Counted from the stretch's first letter, positions 1-8,127 are shown. The stretch is DNA of 17,772 nucleotides from Dehalococcoidia bacterium (GCA_028822675.1 JAPKDE010000028.1:1-17772); one strand, 5' to 3'. Notes: a model not told the origin generated them from the sequence alone. Numbers and translations are program-made.

Positions 1-536
1 ACATCCTCCGCTGTTGCACTTCATCGTGGCGACGGGTTGACGACAACATGATTCCAACTCAGATCAAGAGCGCTGGTATTTACGTCAACAGCTTATTGGC
101 CAAGACTGAGGCCACTCTAGCCGGGTTCGATGAAGCCATCATTCTGAACCAGGACGGGCACGTGTCAGAAGGTTCCGGCGAGAACGTGTTCATGGTGTCT
201 GGCGGAAAACTGCACACGCCCAGGATCGAGGACAACGCCCTGCCCGGCATAACCAGAGACACCGTTATCCAACTGGCGCAGGACGAACTGGGCATAGATG
301 TGGTTGAAAGAAGCATCGACCGCAGTGAGCTATATCTCTGCGATGAGGTTTTCCTCAGCGGTACCGCAGCCCATCTGACCCCGGTCGTGTCGCTGGACTC
401 CCGCGACATTGGTACTGGCGAACCGGGCCCGGTTTCATTGGAATTGCAGAAGATGTACTTTGAAATCGTGGCCGGCAGAAACCCCAAGTACCTTCACTGG
501 TGCACGGAAGTGACTCCAGTATCCATTCCTGCCTAG
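1..536 (+). CDS. ilvE: Branched-chain amino acid aminotransferase, C-terminal part (5' end outside window)
   Basis: PLP-dependent transaminase that interconverts Val, Leu or Ile with their 2-oxo acids, cytosolic, last step of branched-chain amino acid synthesis. The frame is open to the left edge: residues TSSWRR before the Met at 48 match the usual IlvE stretch, so the Met at 48 is internal and the gene is cut by the window edge. The PLP lysine is visible in the IKSAGIY motif (codon 66-68). It is followed by the family signatures SEGSGENVF, LPGITRDTVI and DEVFLSGTAAHLTPV, which form the cofactor phosphate site and C-terminal fold. The end (TAG) is at the normal family terminus. An intrinsic terminator follows at 571. 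Assignment to the IlvE branch of class IV aminotransferases rests on the GENVF and FLSGTA motifs; D-amino acid transaminase is less likely. Confidence 0.93.
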   Translation, partial: ILRCCTSSWRRVDDNMIPTQIKSAGIYVNSLLAKTEATLAGFDEAIILNQDGHVSEGSGENVFMVSGGKLHTPRIEDNALPGITRDTVIQLAQDELGIDVVERSIDRSELYLCDEVFLSGTAAHLTPVVSLDSRDIGTGEPGPVSLELQKMYFEIVAGRNPKYLHWCTEVTPVSIPA

Positions 537-570
537 TTAACCGCTCAAGTGCGACTGATTAGCTAAACCA

Positions 571-607
571 ACGGACGCCCCGACGCATCGGGGCGTCCGT
601 TTTAATT
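571..607 (+). terminator. Intrinsic terminator of ilvE
   Basis: A perfect 13-bp stem (571-583 with 588-600) closes a 4-base loop CGCA and is followed at once by TTTTAATTT. The GC-rich stem plus T-tract is a textbook rho-independent terminator, 35 bases past the ilvE stop. It separates ilvE from plsY, which should therefore have its own promoter in 601-650, although I see no clear -35/-10 pair there. Confidence 0.93.
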
Positions 608-652
608 TCAGGACTGCCTTAATCAGGAGTGTCTTAAAAGGATTGCCGTCAA

Positions 653-1231
653 TTGACTTGGATTTGGCTCGGACTGGTCTGCTACGCAATCGGCAGCCTC
701 CCCACGGCTTATCTATTCACCCGCTATATCCTGGGTCAGGACATCCGTGACATTGGCGATAACAACAGCGGTGCCGCCAACGTCTTTAGGAACGTTGGCG
801 CAAAGGCTGGTATGGCTGTGGGCGCAATTGACATCATCAAGGGCAGCGTGGTCATCGTGCTGGCCAAAGTCCTGGTGGATGACACAGGGATGGAGATGAT
901 GGCTGGAGCAGCAGCTCTCGCCGGGCACAACTTTCCAGTTCATTTGAAGTTCCGGGGCGGACGGGGCGCGGCCACTGCTGTGGGCGTGCTGATCGCTTCG
1001 GTCCCAATAGTCGGGCTGCCCATTGGCGTGTTTTGCCTGGTGTTGCTCTACTTCACCCACAAGGCAATCTACCCGCTGGCAGTGTTTTTGGTGGCGATCC
1101 CGGCCCTCACCTGGCCGGCTGGCTACTCGGTCAGCCTGGCGATCTACGCAGTGGCAATGCCCATGGCCGTGGGCCTGAGCCACTTCTTCACCACCCGAGT
1201 CTTGAACCCCGGGGCAGGTTCCAAATCCTGA
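653..1231 (+). CDS. plsY: Acyl-phosphate:glycerol-3-phosphate acyltransferase PlsY
   Basis: Inner-membrane enzyme that moves an acyl group from acyl-phosphate to glycerol-3-phosphate, giving lysophosphatidic acid, the first step of phospholipid synthesis (partner PlsX not in window). At 192 residues it has the usual family length, with several hydrophobic membrane spans. Motif 1 is GSLPTAYLF (residues 14-22). Motif 2 is at residues 33-53 around DNNSGAANVFRNVG. Motif 3 is GHNFPVHLKFRGGRGAAT (91-108). Motif 2 is slightly unusual: the family normally has GNPGATN, here NNSGAAN. The start is TTG at 653, chosen because the protein then begins just before the first membrane span as in other PlsY, and an AAAAGGA ribosome-binding sequence lies about 10 bases upstream. 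It is the only gene in the window that ends in TGA. Confidence 0.93.
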   Translation: MTWIWLGLVCYAIGSLPTAYLFTRYILGQDIRDIGDNNSGAANVFRNVGAKAGMAVGAIDIIKGSVVIVLAKVLVDDTGMEMMAGAAALAGHNFPVHLKFRGGRGAATAVGVLIASVPIVGLPIGVFCLVLLYFTHKAIYPLAVFLVAIPALTWPAGYSVSLAIYAVAMPMAVGLSHFFTTRVLNPGAGSKS

Positions 1232-1313
1232 GACACATTTCAATCAACCGGGTTTTTGATTACTTCGGGCTTGCACCGGTGGTTTCTCCGCCCAATCATT
1301 AGGCTGGTTTAAC

Positions 1314-1326
1314 TTAGTTGGACTAA
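1314..1326. promoter_or_regulatory. Small inverted repeat ahead of the arylsulfotransferase-like gene
   Basis: TTAGT-TGG-ACTAA lies 4 bases before the GGAGGGA ribosome-binding site of the next gene. It could be an operator half-site pair or a short leader hairpin. Five-base arms are weak evidence alone. The rest of the 1232-1343 gap shows no clear promoter. Confidence 0.25.
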
Positions 1327-1343
1327 TTTTGGAGGGAAGAACA

Positions 1344-2483
1344 ATGGGCTGGTCCCTGCATCACCCCCACGGCCTTATCTATCAAGCGCCTCAATATTGC
1401 TACCGGGGCTACACTCTGTTTTCTAATCTGCGCGGCTACGATGCCAACCTCATAGACCTGGATGGCCGTATCTGCCACCGCTGGCACTGGCCCGGCGGCA
1501 TCAACTACGCCAATCTCCTGCCTAACGGCAACCTGCTGTTCTATACCATCGCTCCCCCGGATGCGGGGCCAATGTCCGGTATTGGCGGTCACGCCGGCGG
1601 GCTGGTGGAACTGGACTGGGATGGGAACCTGGTCTGGGAACTTGAGAACCCCTGGATGCACCACGACTTTCAGCGCTTGGACAACGGCAACACCGTCGCC
1701 CTGATGTGGGAGGAACTGTCTTCCGAGACCACCTTCCGCGTGAAGGGCGGCTTCTCGACCGCTGAAGACCCCGGAAAGATGCTAGGTGATGTGGTGCGAG
1801 AATTCTCGCCATCAGGACAGGTGGTGCACGAGTGGAAGTCCTGGGAGCACTTGAACTTCGAAGAAGATGTAATCTGCCCGCTGGAAGGTCGGCGCGAGTG
1901 GACCCACGGCAACAGCATCAACGCGACTGCCGATGGCAGTTACCTGGTGAGCTTTCGGCAGACCAGCACGGTTGGGATAGTTGACCGCGAAAGTGGAAAA
2001 TTCACCTGGAAATGAGGGCCTGGAGATTTGGCCCATCAGCACAACCCCAGCTTTCTGGACAACGGCCACGTGCTGCTATTCGACAATGGTTCCCACCGCC
2101 GTGCGCCCAGCACCAACTACTCTCGCATAGTGGAGATCAATCCCGCCAACAACGAGATCGCTTGGGAATACCGGGGTGAACCAGCCATATCGTTCTATAG
2201 CTACCAGATCAGCGGGGCGGAACGGCAGCCAAACGGCAATACGTTGATCTGTGAAGGCGCCACGGGTAGGTTCGTTGAGGTCACCATGGGCAACCAGATA
2301 GTCTGGGAGTACATCAACCCGCTGTTTGCCGATAGTGGCAGGCTGGCCGGAGGAAGTTCAACGGGTCAGGCAAACTCGGTCTTCCGCGCCCACCGGCTCG
2401 CTCCCGACGCACTGGCCTTTAAGGGACGTGATCTGGACCCGGCGCGCTACGCCAACTTGAACCGAATTCTAGGCGTCGGCTAA
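1344..2483 (+). pseudogene. Arylsulfotransferase-like beta-propeller protein, interrupted by an in-frame TGA at 2013-2015
   Basis: Resembles the aryl-sulfate sulfotransferase families (PF05935/PF14269), which transfer sulfate between phenolic compounds. Propeller-blade repeats of the form NGN-hydrophobic recur (LPNGNLLFY, LDNGNTVAL, LDNGHVLLF, QPNGNTLIC), and His-containing motifs WMHHDF, EWTHGNSI and AHQHNPSF are spread across the length. The frame would give 379 residues, but codon 224 is TGA and the same frame continues without shift into a well-conserved second half to TAA at 2481. The local text SGKFTWK-stop-GPGDLAHQHN strongly suggests TGG (Trp) to TGA. The start at ATG 1344 is chosen over TTG 1329 because GGAGGGA (1331-1337) is correctly placed. 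No signal peptide is seen, unlike periplasmic E. coli-type AssT. The locus is either a recent pseudogene, a sequencing or assembly error, or a read-through/recoded gene. The exact substrate is unknown. Confidence 0.8.
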
Positions 2484-5400
2484 CTGCCTGCGGGTGTGGC
2501 CAAGACTAAGTGATCGCCATCGTCGCCCAGGCGTCCGTCAGATAACAGGTCAACTACTAGGTCGTTGAACCGGTCTCTCATCGCCTGGTTGGTCCGGCCA
2601 TAGCCCAGCAGTTTGAACACGGTGGCGGGCGCTTGGTCTTTGGAAATGCCGTAAGACTGCTCCACCACAAAACAGATGGCTTCGACTAACTCGTCGTCGC
2701 TGACCATATCCAACTTGCGGGTGGCCGCTGGTAGGCCAGACCGATCTCGCACCGGCGGTTGGGACATGTCATTGTTCCAGAGGAAGTCTCCTTTTCGGGA
2801 GACCCTTCCGGTTTCAACCAAACGGTCGATTGCCTCATCCATGGTTGTTTGCAGTTTCTTGTTCGGTCGAGATACGCCGGCGGCAGCGTAGATGCGGCGA
2901 GCGGTCTCCAATATGTGCACCGGACTCTCCATATCAACCACCCGTGTGGCCCAAAGTAGGAGCGATACAGGAGTAGCTTTGGACAAATCTTTGTCCGACG
3001 CCTTGAGCCGTATCTTGGCGATCTGATACTTGGCAACCTGGATGGTTGGCTCCGGTTCCGGGACTTCATCACGGATGATCACCGGGGGCGGCTCAACCGG
3101 CTCAGGCTCCTGCATTGCGACCGGGATTGCCGCCGGTGTTGGCGCTTCATAGGCGTCGATTGCCGCCATGACCCGTTCCAGTTCTCGCTGCGGGTTGCTG
3201 GCCCACTCCGGACTCCAGGCCCGGTGCAGACGCCAACCGAGTCCTTGCAGCACCTGGGGGCGCAGGCGGTCACGGTCACGGGCTGACCTGGCGCTGTTAT
3301 AAGACGGGCCATCGCATTCGATGCCCAAGATGTAGCGGCCAGGATGGTCGGGGTCGGATACTGCCAAGTCAACGGTGCCGGTGCCCCATCCCGGAGACTC
3401 CGCAACCATGTAGCCCTTGGCAGAAATCGTGTCCGCCACTGACTTTTGGAAGCGTCCTGCTGTTTCTGTATCTGATTCGGATTCGCCGTCTTCGGTAGCC
3501 GTGGCTAGGATACCCCGGTTGGCGAAAGCCAGGAACGTTCGCAATGCACGGACGCCTTGGGAGTTGGTCCGGTTCAGGTCAATATCGTACTCGGTCATGT
3601 TGGTGAACACTTCGCAGCGCCGTCTGGCCCTGGTAATCAGGACGTTGAGGCGGCGTTCTCCACCCTCGCGGTTCAGGGGACCAAAATTCAGGTCAACACG
3701 CCCGTCGTCCGCTCGTCCGTAGCCTATGCTGACCAAAATCACATCCCGTTCGTCCCCCTGCACAGTCTCCAGGTTCTTAACGAAGAAGGGTTCATCCGGG
3801 TGCGAGGCAAAGAAGCCCTCTTTAGATGGGTCGGCTTCTCGCAAAGCATCAAGTTGGTCCAGCACCTCCCTGGTTTGGGCCATGCTGAAGGCCGCCACAC
3901 CCAGTGACAATTCAGGCTTGGTCCTGGCGTGTTCCATCACTGCTCTGGCTACGGCTTCCGCCTCCAGTGGGTTGGTGCCGGTGGTGCCGCGGCCGTACAA
4001 CGTGTTTGGTAGGTGATGGTAGAACAGACCGTTTTCTTCTCGACCGGCGTCGGGGCTGGGGAACAAAACCAACCCGCCGCCGTAGAACTCCTGGTTGGAG
4101 ACTGCGATTAGCGAGTCGTGGCGGCTGCGGTAGTGCCAGCGCAGCATCCGCGTAGGAGCGTTCTGTGCCGAGAACAAACCCAGAATGCTCTCAATATCGC
4201 TGGTCATATCGTCGTCAGAATTCTCTTCCGTGGCGACTGCTGTCTCAAAGAATGGTGTTGGCGGTAGTTGCTGGCTGTCGCCTACGACCACCACCTGTCC
4301 GCTACGCATCACCGCCCCTAGGGCATCCACCGGTTTAACTTGGCTGGCCTCGTCAAAAATCACCAGGTCAAACTTGATACCGCCAGGGCTGAGGTAGGCG
4401 GCGATCGAAAGCGGGCTCATCATGAAGACGGGTTTTATCGCCTGGATGGGGTTGCCCGCCCGCTCCAGTAGTTGGCGGATGGGCAAGTGACGGCGGCGTA
4501 ATTCAAACTGCCGACGCAACACCGCAAGCTGCCCGCCTCCCTGGTTCCGGGGCATGCGCTCCCAGTGAGCCTGGGCCAGCCGCGCGCGGTTATGCTCTAG
4601 TATCCGGCGGTCCAGGTCTTGGAAGCTCTCCCGGACCTGATCGTGAGCCGCGCCGTCAAATGATCGCAACTCGTTTCGTTCTCGCAGCGCCCGTTCCCAT
4701 AAACCCTCGAACCAAGCATGGTCATAGGCGTCGCGTAAGGCGTTTTCTCCAGTAGTCCACTGGTAGGCCCAGTCAATCATTCCATCTAGGCCTTCGGCCT
4801 GGCAATCGGCGCTCTGGACGTTCAGGCGGACCACGTCATGGACGCCTTCCATCCGGTCCAGGCAATTCATGGGCAGATAGAGTTGCTGCTCAAATGTCTG
4901 GTCGGCCAAGTCTCCGGACTGCTGGAACCTTCGGAAGACATCTAACTGCAAGGCCGAGGCCACGCCGGACGCCGTTCTACGGAGTTCAGTGGTGACGGCT
5001 TCAACGTTGTTGGCAATCTCGGTGAGTTGGTTAGAGACCGGACCCCAAGACAGGTAATTCAGTAGTCCGGTGGGCATCTGTCCACCGGATACGTCATTGT
5101 GAAATTCCAGCAGCCAGTCGGTGATCTCAGCTAGCTGTGGCCAATCTGAGTCCACGCCCCGCCAGCGAGAGCCAAATAGCTCAGTTCCAACGGAGCTGTG
5201 TCCGTCGAATATTGACTCGTTGAACTGATGCGACTGTACCGCTACGACCATGGCCAGCAGTTCTTTGCCGCCGTTTTTGCCGCCCGGAACTTGTAGTCCG
5301 CTGAGCTTTTCTTTGGTGCGGCGGAAATCGGCCCTAAGGAACCGCCACGGTTTGGCTCCTTGGTTCTCCAGCACCAGCCGGTCGGCAGCCAGATCCTGCT

Positions 5401-8005
5401 CCCAGGCGCTCGCCTGTAGAGATGGCCCATACTCAGACTTCAGCGCAGCCATGGCAGTGCCTGCCGTCACCAAGCTGCGGATATCATCTGGGTGTTCGGT
5501 CCAGTGGTCATGCTTGGGATCAACGTGCTCCATGTTGGGCGCTTGGGCTGCCCGGTGCGCGGCTGCCGATAGCTGATCTGTCTCGGCCAGTGTTGTAGGC
5601 TCCGCCAGCCACATGGTTTGCACCAGGCGATTGGTAGGGCTGGGCATGGCCAATAGTGCCACTTTGTAGGCTTCCAATTTGGCTTTCAGGTCGTCTTGAG
5701 CCGCTGGCAGCAGCTCCGTTAGTTTTGCGCCCCAGAATGGGTGTTCTTTGGGCGGCCCCATGGCGGTGACCCTGGCCTGTAACTCTTCAACCAGTCCGCG
5801 CTTGCGGCGGTACTCGGCCTGAGACCACTGGCTGACGCTGGTGATGGGCGTTTCCGGTGACTGGATATGGGTAGTCGCCAGTAGTTCTCCCGCCGCCTGG
5901 AACGGGGTGACACCCGATTCGCCGACAGCCTGGTTTATGGCATTGCTGTAGCCGTTCAGCCGGTCCCGAAGGCGGACGAGTTCGGATACATCTTCGGCCA
6001 CTGCCCCAGTGCGCGGACGGCCGAGGTTCAAGGTTCGAGCCAGTTCGTCCAGTACCATCTTCTTGGCTGTTTTTTGGCTGTGCAGTTCCAAGCAGGCGTC
6101 GCCCAATCCCACGTTGTCCAAGCGGCGTTTCACGACTTCTAACGCAGCCATTTTTTCCGACACGAATAAGACCGTGCGGCCATTACCAACAGCCTGGGCG
6201 ATCATGTTGGTGATGGTCTGGGATTTTCCCGTTCCCGGCGGGCCTTGGACAACCAGGTTCATGCCCTGGTTCACGTCCATCAGCGTCAAGGTCTGGGAGC
6301 CGTCGGCATCAACCACGTGATAGCTGTCGCCAGGGGTTAAGAACGAATCTAGGTTATCGTCGCCACTCACCAATGGCGGGGCTTCGTCGAACCCGTCTTC
6401 CAGCAATGACTCAATGATGGGGTGCTCGGCAGGGGATGCGTCGTCAGGCCAGGTCTCAATGTCCAGGTCCCGGTACATCAAGAATTTGCTGAAGGAGAAG
6501 AAACCCAAGGCAACCCGGCCACGATCAACAGTCCAGCCCCTCAACCCACTGACGGATTCGGCTACCGAGTTGAAATACTCGTCAATATCCAGGACTTCGG
6601 TGTCGGGCAGCTCTGCGAGTGCAATCTCGAACTCCAGCCGTAGTTTTTCTCTGAGCGATACGTTGGATTCGGGGTCGTCTCCGGTGTGGCGCAAGAGGAA
6701 ACTGCCCCTGGGGTTGGTCCGCTCCATACTGACCGGCAGCAGCACCAACGGAGCGAGACGAGTCTCGGCGCCGGCCCCGTTGTCGACCCATTCCAGCATT
6801 CCCAGCGCCAAGAAAAGGGTGTTCACGCCCTGCTCTTGCAGGAAAGAGTTGGCCAGGCGGTAGGTGGAGAGCAGGCGGCGATCCAGGTCTTCTGCTGGGT
6901 GTGCGGTATTCAACTGAAAGTCGCGCTTGCGTGTGCCACCATCAGCCCCAGTTTCTGGCAGCAGGACGGCGGTCATATCTTCCTCGTCCAGCGCGGTGAT
7001 GATGTCCTGCGGGGTGTGGCCCTGAATTCGAGCGCCCCTGGAACGGAGCAGGCGGTAATTCAGCAGTGGGTTTCGCATGCCCAGGTCGAGCAGGTCCCGC
7101 CGCGCGGCATCCAGCTTGGCGGCAACCGCAGAGGCATGGGCGTAGTGAGCCTCTGAGAGTTCTTCCACGCTCTGGACCAATGGGCGAATGGCTGACTGAG
7201 AATAGTCTGTTCCCAGGTAATCCAGCAGTCCGGCCGGGATGGACTCGGACTTTATCTCTTCGCCTAAACTGCGACGCCAAATAGCGATGGTCTCCAGCTC
7301 TGGCCAGGCCTGGGGGCTGGAGATACGGCCTCGACTAAACAGCGCATCTCCCAGAGTCATATGCCGGTCAATGGTCCGGATTCGCTCCTGGGATTCTATG
7401 ATTGCGTTCAGCAAGCCCAGTTGTCCGGCCAACTCGGAGGGAGCGGTCTGTAGGCAAATCTCAGTGAGTACGTTCTTGGCGTGGCGGTAGTCACTGGAGA
7501 GCAACCGTGTGGGGCCGGTGCCGGAGTGGACCAGCGTTTCACGTACTTGGTCTGCGTCGATGGTCCATGCTTCAGGAGTCAGGAATTGCCCGTGTTCCAT
7601 GCGTATGAGTGACAGCGCAGTGCCAGCGGATAGCAGTTCATCCAGTTCTTGCTTTTGGTCTTCCCATTCTGAGGCACTGAGGTTTATGCCCTTTAAATCA
7701 GGGGCGTCAAGGGCCCGGTGGGCCGCCAGGACGAGTGCGTCCCGTTGGCCCTGACCTCTGGGTGCGGGCAGCCCCATGGACCTGGCAAGCTCGCTGGCAG
7801 CGTTCTCCAAACTCTGGAGTGACTGTCTGTTTGGACGGGCCGCCTGGTTTGTATCAGCAGTGGTATCAATTCTTGTTTCTTGAATTGTTTCCGAGATTGT
7901 ATCCGGAGCTGTTTCTGGGACTGATTCGAGGGCCGGATTAATAATGGAACCGGCTGCTTGCTCCCCCAGTTCCGATGATTGGTCTTCACTGCTTCCTGTC
8001 GACAT
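2480..8005 (-). CDS. Giant DUF4011 / SF1 helicase / Vsr-like endonuclease / DUF3320 protein (Hhe-like defence candidate)
   Basis: A 1841-residue, probably nucleic-acid-acting ATPase with a nuclease domain. Order: acidic Thr-rich low-complexity tract (28-52), helical module A (about 94-300), DUF4011 signature LLDLGMRNPLLNY (305-317), SF1 motif I GPPGTGKS (588-595), helical module B (about 815-1020), motif II DEAS (1218-1221), motif III VVGDSQQLPPT, a YRS helicase motif, motif V VQGDERD and motif VI ITRARRR (about 1457-1463). Then comes a Vsr/MTES_1575-type PD-(D/E)xK nuclease with VDLAV and GIECDG (1561-1566) plus ARDRDRLR, and DUF3320 (about 1655-1835). All expected catalytic residues appear intact. 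The DUF4011-helicase-Vsr-DUF3320 order is that of the single-gene Hhe antiphage system as I recall it; defence function here is inference. No defence neighbours are seen. The ATG at 8003-8005 has only a weak ribosome-binding site. Modules A and B look like an internal duplication. Confidence 0.9.
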   Translation of the reverse strand: MSTGSSEDQSSELGEQAAGSIINPALESVPETAPDTISETIQETRIDTTADTNQAARPNRQSLQSLENAASELARSMGLPAPRGQGQRDALVLAAHRALDAPDLKGINLSASEWEDQKQELDELLSAGTALSLIRMEHGQFLTPEAWTIDADQVRETLVHSGTGPTRLLSSDYRHAKNVLTEICLQTAPSELAGQLGLLNAIIESQERIRTIDRHMTLGDALFSRGRISSPQAWPELETIAIWRRSLGEEIKSESIPAGLLDYLGTDYSQSAIRPLVQSVEELSEAHYAHASAVAAKLDAARRDLLDLGMRNPLLNYRLLRSRGARIQGHTPQDIITALDEEDMTAVLLPETGADGGTRKRDFQLNTAHPAEDLDRRLLSTYRLANSFLQEQGVNTLFLALGMLEWVDNGAGAETRLAPLVLLPVSMERTNPRGSFLLRHTGDDPESNVSLREKLRLEFEIALAELPDTEVLDIDEYFNSVAESVSGLRGWTVDRGRVALGFFSFSKFLMYRDLDIETWPDDASPAEHPIIESLLEDGFDEAPPLVSGDDNLDSFLTPGDSYHVVDADGSQTLTLMDVNQGMNLVVQGPPGTGKSQTITNMIAQAVGNGRTVLFVSEKMAALEVVKRRLDNVGLGDACLELHSQKTAKKMVLDELARTLNLGRPRTGAVAEDVSELVRLRDRLNGYSNAINQAVGESGVTPFQAAGELLATTHIQSPETPITSVSQWSQAEYRRKRGLVEELQARVTAMGPPKEHPFWGAKLTELLPAAQDDLKAKLEAYKVALLAMPSPTNRLVQTMWLAEPTTLAETDQLSAAAHRAAQAPNMEHVDPKHDHWTEHPDDIRSLVTAGTAMAALKSEYGPSLQASAWEQDLAADRLVLENQGAKPWRFLRADFRRTKEKLSGLQVPGGKNGGKELLAMVVAVQSHQFNESIFDGHSSVGTELFGSRWRGVDSDWPQLAEITDWLLEFHNDVSGGQMPTGLLNYLSWGPVSNQLTEIANNVEAVTTELRRTASGVASALQLDVFRRFQQSGDLADQTFEQQLYLPMNCLDRMEGVHDVVRLNVQSADCQAEGLDGMIDWAYQWTTGENALRDAYDHAWFEGLWERALRERNELRSFDGAAHDQVRESFQDLDRRILEHNRARLAQAHWERMPRNQGGGQLAVLRRQFELRRRHLPIRQLLERAGNPIQAIKPVFMMSPLSIAAYLSPGGIKFDLVIFDEASQVKPVDALGAVMRSGQVVVVGDSQQLPPTPFFETAVATEENSDDDMTSDIESILGLFSAQNAPTRMLRWHYRSRHDSLIAVSNQEFYGGGLVLFPSPDAGREENGLFYHHLPNTLYGRGTTGTNPLEAEAVARAVMEHARTKPELSLGVAAFSMAQTREVLDQLDALREADPSKEGFFASHPDEPFFVKNLETVQGDERDVILVSIGYGRADDGRVDLNFGPLNREGGERRLNVLITRARRRCEVFTNMTEYDIDLNRTNSQGVRALRTFLAFANRGILATATEDGESESDTETAGRFQKSVADTISAKGYMVAESPGWGTGTVDLAVSDPDHPGRYILGIECDGPSYNSARSARDRDRLRPQVLQGLGWRLHRAWSPEWASNPQRELERVMAAIDAYEAPTPAAIPVAMQEPEPVEPPPVIIRDEVPEPEPTIQVAKYQIAKIRLKASDKDLSKATPVSLLLWATRVVDMESPVHILETARRIYAAAGVSRPNKKLQTTMDEAIDRLVETGRVSRKGDFLWNNDMSQPPVRDRSGLPAATRKLDMVSDDELVEAICFVVEQSYGISKDQAPATVFKLLGYGRTNQAMRDRFNDLVVDLLSDGRLGDDGDHLVLATPAGS
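7853..7924 (-). repeat. 12-bp-period coding minisatellite (Thr-x-x-Asp/Glu repeats) in the helicase N-terminus
   Basis: Residues 28-51 of the helicase read SVPE, TAPD, TISE, TIQE, TRID, TTAD: six tandem tetrapeptides of the form (T/S)-x-x-(D/E), followed by another Thr. At DNA level this is a degenerate 12-base period. The tract is acidic, lacks hydrophobic clusters and probably forms a flexible linker before the first folded module. Confidence 0.7.
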
Positions 8006-8046
8006 AACACCACGTTAGCACACCACCCAAAATTCAGACCAGTAGT

Positions 8047-8076
8047 CTGTTACAGAGCCCGAGTTATTTTGGTCAA
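8047..8076 (-). promoter_or_regulatory. Candidate promoter for the helicase gene
   Basis: On the minus strand TTGACC (8071-8076) is followed after 18 bases by TAACAG (8047-8052). The -35 is good and the -10 is poor. It lies about 42 bases before the ATG and its -35 falls inside the palindrome at 8060-8085. Predicted by eye only. Confidence 0.35.
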
Positions 8077-8085
8077 CATAACTCG
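8060..8085. promoter_or_regulatory. Palindromic operator-like site in the divergent intergenic region
   Basis: A perfect inverted repeat CGAGTTAT-N10-ATAACTCG, with arms 8060-8067 and 8078-8085. It is centred about 26 bases upstream of the TATACT hexamer assigned to the cupin gene and overlaps the candidate -35 of the divergent helicase gene. A related half-site, ATACTCGA, recurs at 8100-8107. The geometry suits a dimeric transcription factor controlling one or both genes; the factor is unknown. Confidence 0.5.
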
Positions 8086-8098
8086 ACAAACACCATGT

Positions 8099-8104
8099 TA
8101 TACT
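8099..8104 (+). promoter_or_regulatory. Candidate -10 element of the cupin-monooxygenase operon
   Basis: TATACT differs from the TATAAT consensus at one position. No good -35 lies 16-18 bases upstream; the palindrome at 8060-8085 occupies that neighbourhood, as expected if an activator helps the polymerase. The transcript would start near 8111 and carry a leader of about 75 bases. Confidence 0.4.
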
Positions 8105-8127
8105 CGAAAAATTACAGGTGAATTACG

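Noticed and set aside
80..487. A 135-codon minus-strand open frame opposite ilvE
   Set aside because: Antisense shadow; ilvE motifs on the plus strand explain the region.
1242..1261. AATCAA/TTGATT hairpin after plsY as a terminator
   Set aside because: Six A/T-rich pairs with an 8-base loop and no T-tract after it; too weak to call.
2013..2015. Selenocysteine at the in-frame TGA
   Set aside because: The family position is best explained as Trp (WKW-GPG type context), not Cys. I see no convincing hairpin of bacterial SECIS type directly downstream and no sel genes in the window.
2480..8005. Long plus-strand open frames within the helicase region (for example 6686-7156 and 6414-6863)
   Set aside because: They are antisense shadows of a gene with intact domains over its whole length. 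They show no recognisable motifs and have compositions typical of frame shadows.
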